Assembly (NCBI RefSeq): GCF_030913655.1
Contig: NZ_CP133189.1
Span: forward strand, 2,666,001-2,730,000
Reading direction: 5' to 3'
Source: Clostridium sp. MB40-C1
Lineage (GTDB): Bacteria > Bacillota > Clostridia > Clostridiales > Clostridiaceae
Length of the DNA: 64,000 nt
The translations under genes were made by a program, and so were the position numbers. A model generated the notes under the pieces. That model had not been told where the DNA came from. It did no database searches and was given only the letters and a program-made list of their open reading frames with translations. Positions 19,019 through 28,531 of this stretch are shown one piece after another (within the stretch, counting starts at the first letter, position 1; each line of letters begins with the position of its first letter).

Positions 19019-20197
19019 TTTAGTAACACCAATTCTTCTTATTCTAGTATCAACCTCTACATCTATATTAGCATTTTTATATATTTCATCCCATTTATCT
19101 TTTACTTCTTTGTACAAATATGGATGAAACTTTTCAATATATTCCCTAAATCCTATTGGGTCCATAGAAAATTCTTCTTGAGTTATTCTAGCCACTTTTT
19201 CACATTGGCTCTCAATAGAATCATTAAAATTCTTTTCAAATTCTTTTATTTTGCTATCTGAGAAAGCTTCTTCTTGTATTGTATATCCTTCTAATGTACC
19301 TTCTAATTTTATATCAACTTTGAATTTTAATTTTTTTACATCCTTATCCACCAATGTTATTTTCCTGTCAATATCACTTATTTCAAAATCCACTGGATGC
19401 CCTTCATTAACTATAGTAAACTTTCCACCTTTTAATTTTCCTCTTAATAATTCTAATCCAGCAGTTTCTATTTCATCTAAATATCCATTTAACTTAAATT
19501 TTTTTATCATTGCTACTCCTGATAAATTCACTTCATCTTTAGCTTTATCATAATAAATACTAGGTATTATGGCATTCTCATTTTGGTGAAGTAAACTCAA
19601 TAATTCATTCAAAGTAACCGGAAGAATACTAGCATTTCTATTGCTATTTTCCATAAGTCCTGTTATGTAAGTTTCTATATTTTTCTCCATTACAGGTTTA
19701 TATTTTACATAATCCTCAGCTTTACCTTTTGCCACTATTACTTTCATCGTTTTATTAATGGAAGGCTTTCTTTCCAAATAATCAAGTACTTCTTTAAAAG
19801 TTTCAGGATGGTACAACATTTCTTCACTTAATATTAAAAGTTTTGTATGTCCAAAATGGATACTTCTACTTGTTCTAGCAGTTATTTCTCCCAATGCATC
19901 CTGCATTGAATAAGCATCTACAGTCACAAAGTCTTCTTTTGCAGTTCCCCCTTTTTCTGGTCCGAGTTCGCTTATATCTGGAAAACCATAAGTTATATTT
20001 AATTTTTTAAATCCTTCTTCTTGAATTTGTTCATTAGGTTTAATCTTTTTAAATTCTTTTTCTTTATCAATATCCTTCCCTGTATCTATTGCAATAGTAG
20101 ATATAAAACTTTTTCTGTCTATTTCAACCTTATCCCAGCAACCACTCATTAAACAACACATTAATAGTAAAAGCACTATTTTCTTATTAGCTTTCAT
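19016..20197 (-). CDS. Germinant receptor subunit C (Ger(x)C family lipoprotein)
   Basis: A 393-residue lipoprotein: the signal sequence ends in the lipobox M-S-G-C (Cys about 20), followed by W-D-K-x-E-I-D, a hallmark of Ger(x)C proteins. The rest is the three-part GerAC-type soluble domain that sits on the outer face of the spore inner membrane with the A and B subunits. It overlaps the B-subunit gene by 11 bp, so translation is probably coupled. Confidence 0.94.
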   Translation of the reverse strand: MKANKKIVLLLLMCCLMSGCWDKVEIDRKSFISTIAIDTGKDIDKEKEFKKIKPNEQIQEEGFKKLNITYGFPDISELGPEKGGTAKEDFVTVDAYSMQDALGEITARTSRSIHFGHTKLLILSEEMLYHPETFKEVLDYLERKPSINKTMKVIVAKGKAEDYVKYKPVMEKNIETYITGLMENSNRNASILPVTLNELLSLLHQNENAIIPSIYYDKAKDEVNLSGVAMIKKFKLNGYLDEIETAGLELLRGKLKGGKFTIVNEGHPVDFEISDIDRKITLVDKDVKKLKFKVDIKLEGTLEGYTIQEEAFSDSKIKEFEKNFNDSIESQCEKVARITQEEFSMDPIGFREYIEKFHPYLYKEVKDKWDEIYKNANIDVEVDTRIRRIGVTK

Positions 20198-21287
20198 TTT
20201 TAACTCTCCTTGTCTTAAAAAAAGCTATAATCAGCAACAATATTGGAATGACTCCTACTATAAAAATATCTATATACGGAAAAATCTTTTTCTGAATCAT
20301 ATAAACCTCAGCTACATTCTCAGGATACAATGCAATTATATAAATAAGAGGTACAATGAACATTAAGGATATCTTCACATCTTCTAAATGAAAAACATCT
20401 CTTATTATCTCGCTACTAAAATAGTAAAGATTAACATAGGTAGTGAAATAAAATATAAGCCAAAATATCATAGCTAATCCTTCCCATCTTTCAATAAATG
20501 TACCAGGTATATCCACCACAGAAATCATAGAAATGGATGGCCACAATAATTCAGAATTATATTCTTTAGAGAACATAACTAATGAAGCCATATTTATAAT
20601 TATGTAAAATATAGTAATAAAAGTTATACTTCTAAAAGTAATTTTATATATACTTTTTTTATCTTTAACATAAGGAAACAACATATAACTTATTCCAAAC
20701 CCTAAAAATCCAAACAAGCCCAATTTACAAGCTTTTATATATTGTAAAGGCTCATGATTAAATACAGGTAGTATGTTAGTATAATCTCCACCATTTAATA
20801 CAAAAGGAATCACTAATAAAATTGGTATAAACATAAGCCAAAATGCTATTTCATTGAATCTTATAACACTTTCCAACTCTCCTCTTATTAAAAATGTTCC
20901 AGTTAATATCATAAGCAATAATATAAATTCTGTTGGAGTTTTTTCTAGAAGATACATCTTTGTAACCTCAACAAATATCCTCATCTGAAGTGAAATTGAT
21001 ATAATTGAAGCACAAACAAATATGATAGCTATAACCTTTCCAAACAAGTTACCAAAATTATCATATAACACATCTAACAATCTATTATAGTTATTTGCTT
21101 TTAAAGCCTTATTTAATAAATAAAGAAGAATTACTACCAAAACCGAGGTTAATAAAATTACAATCCAACCATCGGTACCTATAACTTTACTTAACTCTGC
21201 AGGGTATGAAAAAATAGATGTTCCTACAACTGTAACTACTATACTAACAAATAGATCATAATTGCTTACAATCCTTCTATTATCCAT
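20187..21287 (-). CDS. Germinant receptor subunit B (GerAB/APC-type permease)
   Basis: A 366-residue integral membrane protein with about ten helices, of the endospore germination permease family related to amino-acid transporters. This subunit forms the germinant-binding pocket in studied receptors. The N-terminal S-I-V-V-T-V-V-G-T-S-I-F-S-Y-P block is typical. It lies 25 bp after the A-subunit gene and overlaps the C-subunit gene. Confidence 0.94.
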   Translation of the reverse strand: MDNRRIVSNYDLFVSIVVTVVGTSIFSYPAELSKVIGTDGWIVILLTSVLVVILLYLLNKALKANNYNRLLDVLYDNFGNLFGKVIAIIFVCASIISISLQMRIFVEVTKMYLLEKTPTEFILLLMILTGTFLIRGELESVIRFNEIAFWLMFIPILLVIPFVLNGGDYTNILPVFNHEPLQYIKACKLGLFGFLGFGISYMLFPYVKDKKSIYKITFRSITFITIFYIIINMASLVMFSKEYNSELLWPSISMISVVDIPGTFIERWEGLAMIFWLIFYFTTYVNLYYFSSEIIRDVFHLEDVKISLMFIVPLIYIIALYPENVAEVYMIQKKIFPYIDIFIVGVIPILLLIIAFFKTRRVKNES

Positions 21288-21312
21288 AGAAAACTCAGCT
21301 CCTTCTTAATTC

Positions 21313-22773
21313 CTATTTTTGTCTTATTTTATCCTTAGTCTTCATATATTTAGGTCTTTCTTTAAAAAACATAAATGGCAATCTTACATACATATCTTTA
21401 AAGTCTTTAATATTAGGATTAACAACAGGAGCTAAATACGGTATACCAAAACTTTTCAATCTAATTAAATGTATTAGAAGTAATAATACTACAATCATTA
21501 TCCCATAAAGGCCCATAATTGCAGAAGCAATGATCGTCATAAACCTTACTATTCTCAATGCAAAAGATAATGAATAGTTAGGTGTAATAAATTCTGTAAT
21601 AGCTGTAATTCCAACTATTATAATCATAATAGGACTTACTATCCCTGCACTAACAGCAGCCTGCCCTATAATAAGTCCACCTACAATCCCTATAGTTGCC
21701 CCTACAGGCTTAGGAAGGCGCACAATAGCCTCTAATAGTAACGCTAAACTTATCTCCATAATTAATGCCTCTATATAAGCTGGGAAAGGCACTCCTTCTC
21801 TTGATCCTGCTATAGAATATGCAAGTTCAGTAGGAATAATAGATGTATGAAAAGATGTTATTGCAACATACAACCCTGGAAGTAAAACCGCTAGTAAAAT
21901 TGCAATAAATCTTGTACATCTAACAATAGAAGAATTTAGCCATCTTTGATAATAATCATCTGGAGACTGAAGCAAATTAGGTAATGTAGCAGGTACTATA
22001 ATAGCAAAAGGAGAATTATCTACAAGCATAGCGATTCTACCTTCATATAGTGCCGCGGCTACAACATCAGGTCTCTCTGTACTTTGAATTTGCGGAAAAG
22101 GGGACAGTCTATTATCTTCTATCATTTGTTCTACATACCCACTATCTAATATAGCATCTATATCTATCCTATCTAATCTAGTATTTAATTCATTAAGTAC
22201 ATCTTGATTTACAATATCATCTATATACATCATTGCTGTATCTGTTTTTGATCGTTTTCCAATAGATTTAGGAATTACTTTAAGTCTCGTATCCCTTATT
22301 CTTCTTCTTACAAGAACAGTATTAAATCTTATAGTTTCTGTAAATCCTTCTCTTGCTCCTCTTATAACAGTTTCCCCTGATGGTTCGCCAACACCTCTTA
22401 CTGGCCAAGACCTGCTAGCTATAACATAAGCCGCGCCTAACCCATTAATTAACATAAGGGTATCTCCTGAGAGCATAGCATTTATACCTTCTGAAAGTTT
22501 ATTAACTTCTCTTATATCTGATACAGCTAAAATTTTATCTTTTATATCTTCAATCTTTTCTATCTTCCTATTTCCTTCCATTAAAGGTTCTAAGACAAAA
22601 TCATCTAACAAAACCTTATCTGCCATACCATCTATATATATAAATGCAGCTTTCCAATTACATATATAAAATTCCCTATAGACTACGTCTGAATTGTTTT
22701 GAAGTAATTCTTTAATATAGCCTATATCTTCCTCAACCTTAAGCGATATATTCTCTTTTATCCATTCCTCCAA
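21313..22773 (-). CDS. Germinant receptor subunit A (GerA spore germination protein family)
   Basis: A 486-residue GerA-family protein: a soluble N-terminal region (about 1-275, with the conserved G-E-P-S-G-E block near 130 and R-R-R-I-R-D) followed by five or so membrane helices (about 285-460). With subunits B and C it forms the receptor, which acts as an ion channel on germinant binding. The start is TTG, 9 nt after AAAGGA. Gene order A-B-C matches known tricistronic ger operons. Confidence 0.94.
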   Translation of the reverse strand: MEEWIKENISLKVEEDIGYIKELLQNNSDVVYREFYICNWKAAFIYIDGMADKVLLDDFVLEPLMEGNRKIEKIEDIKDKILAVSDIREVNKLSEGINAMLSGDTLMLINGLGAAYVIASRSWPVRGVGEPSGETVIRGAREGFTETIRFNTVLVRRRIRDTRLKVIPKSIGKRSKTDTAMMYIDDIVNQDVLNELNTRLDRIDIDAILDSGYVEQMIEDNRLSPFPQIQSTERPDVVAAALYEGRIAMLVDNSPFAIIVPATLPNLLQSPDDYYQRWLNSSIVRCTRFIAILLAVLLPGLYVAITSFHTSIIPTELAYSIAGSREGVPFPAYIEALIMEISLALLLEAIVRLPKPVGATIGIVGGLIIGQAAVSAGIVSPIMIIIVGITAITEFITPNYSLSFALRIVRFMTIIASAIMGLYGIMIVVLLLLIHLIRLKSFGIPYLAPVVNPNIKDFKDMYVRLPFMFFKERPKYMKTKDKIRQK

Positions 22774-22788
22774 CTAATTCACATCCTT

Positions 22789-22980
22789 TTAAATAATCAT
22801 TTTAATTGAAAATAATAAAATAGCTATTACAATCCACCCTATACCTATACCTCTAGCTTTCTTATATAAGCCATTTAAATTTCCCTTTTTAAAATTCCGC
22901 GCATCGAAAAAAATTAGTATAGATCCTTGTATAAGTATTAAAGCTAAAAAGTATTTTCCAAATAAATCTAAAATTTTCAT
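22789..22980 (-). CDS. Small two-helix membrane protein in front of the germinant receptor operon
   Basis: A 63-residue protein with two hydrophobic helices (about 9-26 and 44-62) joined by a short basic loop (ARNFKKGNLNGLYKKARG). It lies 15 bp upstream of the receptor A gene with a GGGGTGA ribosome-binding site, so it is the first gene of the operon. Its size and topology resemble the small D subunits that modulate some GerA-type receptors; that assignment is inference from size, helices and position. Confidence 0.75.
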   Translation of the reverse strand: MKILDLFGKYFLALILIQGSILIFFDARNFKKGNLNGLYKKARGIGIGWIVIAILLFSIKMII

Positions 22981-23124
22981 AATTTCACCCCTACTCTACT
23001 CAATGTATTTTTTGCTTTATCCCGAAAATTATTCATATTAAATAACTCTTCCACAATCCATAATCACTTTATCTTACTCTAACAAATCATAGATCAAACC
23101 ATCATTAAAAATTATTTTATAGAA

Positions 23125-23208
23125 CAAAACGACGATTAGTAAAATATATTTACTAACCGCCGTTTTTGAATCTCTTTTTAAAAGAACGTTATTTTTACAT
23201 TCTTTTAA
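23125..23208. terminator. Tandem hairpins downstream of ispE
   Basis: Two stem-loops: 23128-23165 with TTAGTAAA/TTTACTAA and a CGxCGTTTTT end, and 23176-23205 with TTTTAAAAGAA/TTCTTTTAAAA. Both are T-rich on the minus strand and separate ispE from the germination operon. Confidence 0.65.
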
Positions 23209-23238
23209 AATACTATTCAGTATTCCTAAAGATATGTT

Positions 23239-24081
23239 TTAAATTGTTCTAGTAATAAAAACCTCATTATATTTTTCTTTAAAATGTTCATAACACTTTT
23301 GAGCTTTTAACATATCTTCAAAAAATCCAAATATAGCTGGACCACTCCCACTCATCATTGATCCCATAGCTCCCATTTTAATCATTTTTTCCTTAATATC
23401 TCTCAATACTGTATGTTTTTTTAATGTAACATTTTCAAGTACATTCTTCATATTTTCACTTACATATTTAATATCATTTCTTTCTATAGCCTTAATCAAC
23501 GTTTCAGTATTTGGATGTTTATATATCTTATTTATATCTAAATTTTTATAAACCTCTTTAGTGGAAACACCAAAATTAGGTTTAACTAAGACCAATATAT
23601 GCCCTTTAAAAGAGTTTAAAGAACTCACTCTTTCTCCTATACCTTCACACAAAGCAGTTCCCCCTATGATACAATATGGAACGTCTGCTCCTATTTCAAG
23701 CCCTAAAGAACATAATTCTTTAACAGAAACTTTCTTTCCATAAATCTCATTCATAGCACTTAAAACTGCCGCCGCATCAGAGCTTCCACCTGCAAGCCCA
23801 GCTGAAACAGGAATATTTTTATTTATTTTTATATTTATCCCCTCTTTTATATCATAAGTATCAATAAAGAGTTTAGCTGCTTTATATGCCAAATTTCTCT
23901 CATCTTTCGGAACATAAGGCTTATTACATTCTATTTTTATACCTTTTCTAATCTTTTCAAACTCCAAATAGTCATATAGTTCTATATTTTGCATTATCAT
24001 TTCTAATAAGTGATATCCATCTTCCCTTTTACCTACTACGTCTAAAGATATGTTTACCTTAGCATATGCTTTAACTAACAT
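23239..24081 (-). CDS. ispE: 4-diphosphocytidyl-2-C-methyl-D-erythritol kinase
   Basis: GHMP-family kinase of the MEP isoprenoid pathway that phosphorylates CDP-ME. The 280-residue length is usual. Motif 1 is seen in K-A-Y-A-K-V-N-I-S-L-D-V, the ATP-binding motif 2 in PVSAGLAGGSSDAAA (about 91-105) and motif 3 in MSGSGPAIFG (about 243-252). It sits after sipL, a neighbourhood shared with other clostridia. Confidence 0.96.
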   Translation of the reverse strand: MLVKAYAKVNISLDVVGKREDGYHLLEMIMQNIELYDYLEFEKIRKGIKIECNKPYVPKDERNLAYKAAKLFIDTYDIKEGINIKINKNIPVSAGLAGGSSDAAAVLSAMNEIYGKKVSVKELCSLGLEIGADVPYCIIGGTALCEGIGERVSSLNSFKGHILVLVKPNFGVSTKEVYKNLDINKIYKHPNTETLIKAIERNDIKYVSENMKNVLENVTLKKHTVLRDIKEKMIKMGAMGSMMSGSGPAIFGFFEDMLKAQKCYEHFKEKYNEVFITRTI

Positions 24082-24132
24082 AGTTTTACCCCCGTAACAA
24101 TAATTTAATAATAAGTATTATAGCACATATGC

Positions 24133-24160
24133 AATAAAAAAAAACGGCAAAGCCGTTTTA
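24133..24160 (-). terminator. Terminator of sipL
   Basis: On the minus strand AAAACGGC-ttt-GCCGTTTT followed by a long T run; it lies 27 bp after the sipL stop. Confidence 0.92.
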
Positions 24161-24186
24161 AAAACCCTTACTTAAATGGTATTAAA

Positions 24187-25749
24187 TTATATAACCGTTC
24201 TTCCTGGAATAATTAATTTCTGTCCTACACTAATGTTGTCTGGATTTTCTATATCGTTAATTTTAACTAAGTCATCTATTGTAGTATAGTACTTTTTAGC
24301 TATTTTCCATAAAGTATCGCCTTCTTGAACTACATATATAGTAATACTAGCTTTCTTCTTTATAATAGTATCCTCAACAGGAACTATTCCTATTAAAAAT
24401 TCTTTATGAGCCGTATAATTTACTTTACAATAAGCACTAACTATAGCTTTTACTGCAATGGTATTAGCTTCAATAGAAGCTTCCAGACTTTCTAAATACA
24501 CTTGAGCAGTACACATCATATCAATTTTAGCTCCCGGTATTTCTATAGAGCATGTAAATGGTATATCTTCTTTCACCGTAGAAACATATCTATCTTCATT
24601 GTCCGTTTTATATAATATGTCCACATTCAATAAACCCTCAACAACTACTTTATCCTCCACAATTCTTTTATCTGTAATGCACACTTTCCCTGATGGCATA
24701 ATAATTTCTACAGGTCTTATAGTATCATCTTCTATTTCTATATTTTCTTTAATTATAGCCTCGCTTGTATTCTGCCCTAACATTATGTTTAACTCATAAT
24801 TTTTCTTATCCATCTCAAGAACTTTTGTAGGAGAATATGCATCCTCTATCATGTCCAACTCTGCCTTATACATTACTTTAGTTTCGCTTCTAACTAAAGT
24901 TTCTATATCTACTATACGCTTTTCTCCTAAATCATCTTCTTTAATATCATACTCTATAGCCTCAACATTAAACTCTGAGGAACTATTCATAAAATAATCT
25001 ACGCCTTCAAGTTCAAGTTCATTGTTTATAAATACATCATCTTCTAAACGACATAGTTCTCTACTTCCTGAAACCTTATAAAGAAGAGATATATGCGCAA
25101 AAGCTTCTATTTGAACCTTTCCTTCTAATAATCTTACATCCTTCTTATGAGGAATAACATCACACTTTAAAACTTTCCCTATCTCAGGTTTATCCATAGG
25201 TACTTGCATATGAGCTTTTCCTATTAATTCGCCTTGAACTACCCCAATAACTTTATCAACCGAAGAAGGATTTTTAAGAAGTTGAATATCCTCCATATAA
25301 TCAATATCCTTAACTACCTGAAAATCATACTTTTTATATATAGATGATTTTAATTGAAGTATTCCTTCTATAGCTATTTTTCTCTCATTAACTATAATAC
25401 ATTCTATATGTTCAACATAACACTCTACTGTACAGTTCATGTCTGGCTGAGCACCATAAACTTCTATATAATTAGAGAAATCCTTTGTATATATTACATT
25501 ATATACTTCATTTGTATCTTCTACATTGGCCATGTATAACACATTACATTTTATCTGCCCTTCTACATATACCTTATTTTGCATAACTTGCTTATTGATT
25601 ATAATGGGCTTTGCATCTAGCATAAGTATTTTTCTTACATCCGGCTGAACATCAGGTATTACATACTCTTCTTTAACTACAGTATCCACTGTCTTTTCCT
25701 GAAGAAGCTGTTCGTATTCTATGTTTTCTTTAATCAACTCCATAGACAT
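24187..25749 (-). CDS. sipL: SPOCS/LysM spore coat morphogenesis protein (SipL/SpoVID-like)
   Basis: A 520-residue protein with three SPOCS (DUF3794) repeats (about 30-140, 160-270 and 310-430) and one C-terminal LysM domain (about 472-516, Y-V-V-Q-E-G-D-T-L-W-K-I-A). This matches clostridial SipL, which tethers the SpoIVA coat basement layer to the forespore and is the functional counterpart of SpoVID. The start is ATG 25749 with GGGAGGTG 8 nt upstream; a longer frame reaches into the veg terminator. The neighbours veg, yabG and ispE support the call. Confidence 0.9.
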   Translation of the reverse strand: MSMELIKENIEYEQLLQEKTVDTVVKEEYVIPDVQPDVRKILMLDAKPIIINKQVMQNKVYVEGQIKCNVLYMANVEDTNEVYNVIYTKDFSNYIEVYGAQPDMNCTVECYVEHIECIIVNERKIAIEGILQLKSSIYKKYDFQVVKDIDYMEDIQLLKNPSSVDKVIGVVQGELIGKAHMQVPMDKPEIGKVLKCDVIPHKKDVRLLEGKVQIEAFAHISLLYKVSGSRELCRLEDDVFINNELELEGVDYFMNSSSEFNVEAIEYDIKEDDLGEKRIVDIETLVRSETKVMYKAELDMIEDAYSPTKVLEMDKKNYELNIMLGQNTSEAIIKENIEIEDDTIRPVEIIMPSGKVCITDKRIVEDKVVVEGLLNVDILYKTDNEDRYVSTVKEDIPFTCSIEIPGAKIDMMCTAQVYLESLEASIEANTIAVKAIVSAYCKVNYTAHKEFLIGIVPVEDTIIKKKASITIYVVQEGDTLWKIAKKYYTTIDDLVKINDIENPDNISVGQKLIIPGRTVI

Positions 25750-25835
25750 GGCTTTGGCACCTCCCATAAATTCCCTACTACCTAATGTATATATTATATA
25801 TTTATAAAATATGTTACTATTTAATAATTTTTTAT

Positions 25836-25870
25836 AAAAAAAAAGGGACACTGAAAAATTCAGTATCGCT
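25836..25870 (-). terminator. Terminator of veg
   Basis: On the minus strand GATACTGAA-ttt-TTCAGTGTC followed by CC and nine Ts, just after the veg stop. Confidence 0.88.
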
Positions 25871-25871
25871 T

Positions 25872-26108
25872 TTAACCTGCGAAGTCTATTTGAACTGTTT
25901 TTGTCAAAACATCCGAATAACTATATGTGACCTTCCTTTGGGCGTCGTCTTCTAATCTAACAACGAAAATACTAGGATATGTTTCTTCTAGCACACCATT
26001 ACTTACAATTATCTTCCTTCTTCCGTTGTTAGCTCTTAGCGTAACCTTTTCTCCAACATGATCATCAATCTCATTTTTGATAGCCGCTAAAACATTGATT
26101 CTTTGCAT
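25872..26108 (-). CDS. veg: Veg protein
   Basis: A 78-residue small protein of the Veg family, highly expressed in Bacillus and linked there to biofilm control and to germination/outgrowth. The beta-rich sequence includes G-E-K-V-T-L-R-A-N-x-G-R-R-K and the C-terminal S-Y-S-D-V-L-T-K-T-V. ATG 26108 is chosen over an in-frame GTG three codons earlier because the latter overlaps the GAGGGTG ribosome-binding site. Confidence 0.93.
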   Translation of the reverse strand: MQRINVLAAIKNEIDDHVGEKVTLRANNGRRKIIVSNGVLEETYPSIFVVRLEDDAQRKVTYSYSDVLTKTVQIDFAG

Positions 26109-26228
26109 GGCAAGCACCCTCTTTCTACATAGTACATTATACTATCACATAGTACAATTGTCAAATAAACTAAATATTTTATCACCATTCTGTTATTTTT
26201 GTCAATGTAAATTTTCTGTAAACAAATG

Positions 26229-26262
26229 TAGCTTCAAGCGTTATTCTCCGCTTGAAGCTAAA
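26229..26262. terminator. Hairpin between yabG and veg
   Basis: AGCTTCAAGCG and CGCTTGAAGCT form an 11-bp stem with a short loop in the 250-bp gap downstream of yabG. There is no strong T run, so its role as a terminator is uncertain. Confidence 0.45.
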
Positions 26263-26360
26263 TATGCTAACTTTAGCTACCGTTTATTAGTATTCTCATA
26301 TATGTCAATAATATACTGATATTTTTCTTTATTTTTTTAATATTTATAATATTTAATCTT

Positions 26361-27269
26361 TTATGAATACTTCGATTTAGGAAACCCTTCTCTGTACTTT
26401 CCCCTAGTTTGAAGCCCCCCTATACCCTCAACACCAGTAATGGTACTTGCAATAATTTCTTGTATAGAAACAATCTTACTTATATTAGTATAAGCTATTT
26501 TTTCACATATAAAGACAGGATCTAAACAATGAATTAAAACTCTATTAGGTGAACTTGCAAAGTTAGCACCTGCATCTAATATAGCTTCATAACATGATTG
26601 ACAAGCTCCAGCAAATATAACCAAATCATCGTAATTAGCTTCATAATTTCTAAGATTTATTACTGATTGTACAAAATTTTTAGAGTTTTTATAGTTGTTT
26701 AAATCCATGTAGTTCCTTGCCCCTTTAATCATAGCATCATGTCCTGTTAGAACAACAATATCCGGTTTTAACTGTTTTACAATTTCTAAAACCTTATAAG
26801 GTTGCTCCTCTTCAGGTATTACATATCCAGATGCCTCCATAGCTAATTGCTTATATGTTTTTAAACAAACATCTAGATACTCTGCATCCCCATCTATATG
26901 CAAAATTCTTCCTGGTCTCCCAAATAGCATTGTTTCACTATTCTTTTTTTCTTCTTTTATATATTTATTGCTTCTATTATTATCAATATTTCTATTATCA
27001 CCAATGCTTCTATATTGTTTTCCTGTAATTCTATTATTAAGTATACGTCTTATATTTTCATTAACCTTTTTATTAAAAACTTCATCTTTTTTTCCCTCAT
27101 CGGATTTTGTTACACATTCCAAATCACTTCCAGGCGAATCTGCAATTATCCTTAAATTGACTCCTTTTAAGACATATATGATCCCTGCCTCATTTTCTTT
27201 AATATCTATTATTTTAAATGTAATGTCTTTACCATAAGATTTCCTGACTACTTTATCACCTATCTTCAA
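26361..27269 (-). CDS. yabG: Sporulation-specific protease YabG
   Basis: A 302-residue cysteine-type protease of the mother cell that processes coat proteins, and in C. difficile the germination factors. The N-terminal V-V-R-K-S-Y-G-x-D-I-x-F block, a low-complexity basic stretch (about 65-105), then the conserved P-D-I-V-V-L-T-G-H-D-A (about 165) and F-A-G-A-C-Q-S-C-Y-E (about 217) with candidate catalytic His and Cys. The position next to veg and sipL is conserved in clostridia. Confidence 0.94.
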   Translation of the reverse strand: MKIGDKVVRKSYGKDITFKIIDIKENEAGIIYVLKGVNLRIIADSPGSDLECVTKSDEGKKDEVFNKKVNENIRRILNNRITGKQYRSIGDNRNIDNNRSNKYIKEEKKNSETMLFGRPGRILHIDGDAEYLDVCLKTYKQLAMEASGYVIPEEEQPYKVLEIVKQLKPDIVVLTGHDAMIKGARNYMDLNNYKNSKNFVQSVINLRNYEANYDDLVIFAGACQSCYEAILDAGANFASSPNRVLIHCLDPVFICEKIAYTNISKIVSIQEIIASTITGVEGIGGLQTRGKYREGFPKSKYS

Positions 27270-27339
27270 GTTATCAACTCCATTTTTATAAATCCTATAC
27301 TATTGTATGAAAAACATAATGAATAAGTGAAAAATTTCA

Positions 27340-27377
27340 GCATAAAAAACCCACACTTTAAATGTGGGTTTTTATGC
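27340..27377. terminator. Terminator of the DUF975 gene
   Basis: GCATAAAAA-ACCCACA and TGTGGG-TTTTTATGC form a 15-bp stem with one bulged A and a short loop. It sits 91 bp after the DUF975 stop. Confidence 0.85.
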
Positions 27378-27467
27378 TTTATTGAATATAAGGTATGTTA
27401 CAAAAATGTTATTTTTGAAATTATACAAAATTAACAATTTGTTATACCATAATCAAATATTAAGATT

Positions 27468-28355
27468 TTATATTTCTTTAAATTCATCTTTTATTGATGA
27501 ATTATCATCTAAACAACTATTCTTATATTTAGGAGCAATATCTCCACTTGAAATATCTTCATCCTTTAAATTCATATAAAAATTAGCCTTTACAGCATAT
27601 TTATAAGGTCTAAGCCATAAATACCCTAACCCTAAAGTTAGTATAGATAAGATTTCCCATCCTATAAATGTTAAATTCAATAAAAAATATCTTACACAAT
27701 TCCCATCCATCATTTCTTTACTAGCCTTTATACATTCCATACAAGCCAATTCCGGATTATCATTAGCTATAAAAAACGCCATTTCATAACGAGCAACTGC
27801 TATATAAATAAGTATATAAGCAGCAATAATCAAACTAATCATCATTAATATAATTGCTATGGATGAACCTAAACTTATCATATCTAATGTATAAAAGTTC
27901 CCTCTATTTGATACTGCAATAATTAGTAAAATTATTGATGCGGGTATATATATTACTATAGTCCATAAAAATGTAAATATATAAATTACTAATTGAATGA
28001 GAAAATTTTTACCAAAAAACTTAAACCCAGATAGTACATTTTCGACTTTAGGATTATTTTTCCTTAATAAATTCAGAAAAAAATTATATAATCCGCATGT
28101 TATACATCCACCTATTAATAATTTAATAAGTACTCCAATCTTAAATAAAACCGTAGTACCTAGATTATCATCAGCTATACTTTTATAATAAAAAGGATTA
28201 GCTATTATTTCCCTAAACTCATTAATATTTGATAAATAAAAAACTCCATCTGTAAATAATATTGCAATAAAAGATACTAAAATGGCTATACCCCAATTAC
28301 TTTTTAACTGTATTAGTGCTTCTTTTTTTAATTTGCCTGTACTTTTTATAGACAT
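27468..28355 (-). CDS. DUF975 family integral membrane protein
   Basis: A 295-residue membrane protein. It begins with an L-K-K-E-A-L-I-Q-L-K-x-N-W-G-type segment typical of DUF975, followed by about five or six hydrophobic helices (about 25-40, 75-95, 125-155, 165-190 and 235-255). No function is established for the family. ATG 28355 is preferred to a TTG five codons upstream; the ribosome-binding site is weak for both. Confidence 0.8.
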   Translation of the reverse strand: MSIKSTGKLKKEALIQLKSNWGIAILVSFIAILFTDGVFYLSNINEFREIIANPFYYKSIADDNLGTTVLFKIGVLIKLLIGGCITCGLYNFFLNLLRKNNPKVENVLSGFKFFGKNFLIQLVIYIFTFLWTIVIYIPASIILLIIAVSNRGNFYTLDMISLGSSIAIILMMISLIIAAYILIYIAVARYEMAFFIANDNPELACMECIKASKEMMDGNCVRYFLLNLTFIGWEILSILTLGLGYLWLRPYKYAVKANFYMNLKDEDISSGDIAPKYKNSCLDDNSSIKDEFKEI

Positions 28356-28480
28356 TATACTTTCGCTCAAAATATAAAAATTTAATTTTGAACTTCCCTC
28401 CTAATCTGTTGTTATTCAAACACAAAAGTACTACTACAAAATATACTAATACATTTTTCATAAACAAACAATAATTAAAT

Positions 28481-28524
28481 AGTAAAACCATGTAAACTTT
28501 ATTATAGCTTTACATGGTTTTACT
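28481..28524. terminator. Terminator of the first cotS-family gene
   Basis: A 16-bp perfect stem AGTAAAACCATGTAAA and its complement, with a 12-nt loop, just after the stop of the minus-strand cotS-like gene. Confidence 0.85.
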
Positions 28525-28531
28525 AAAATAA

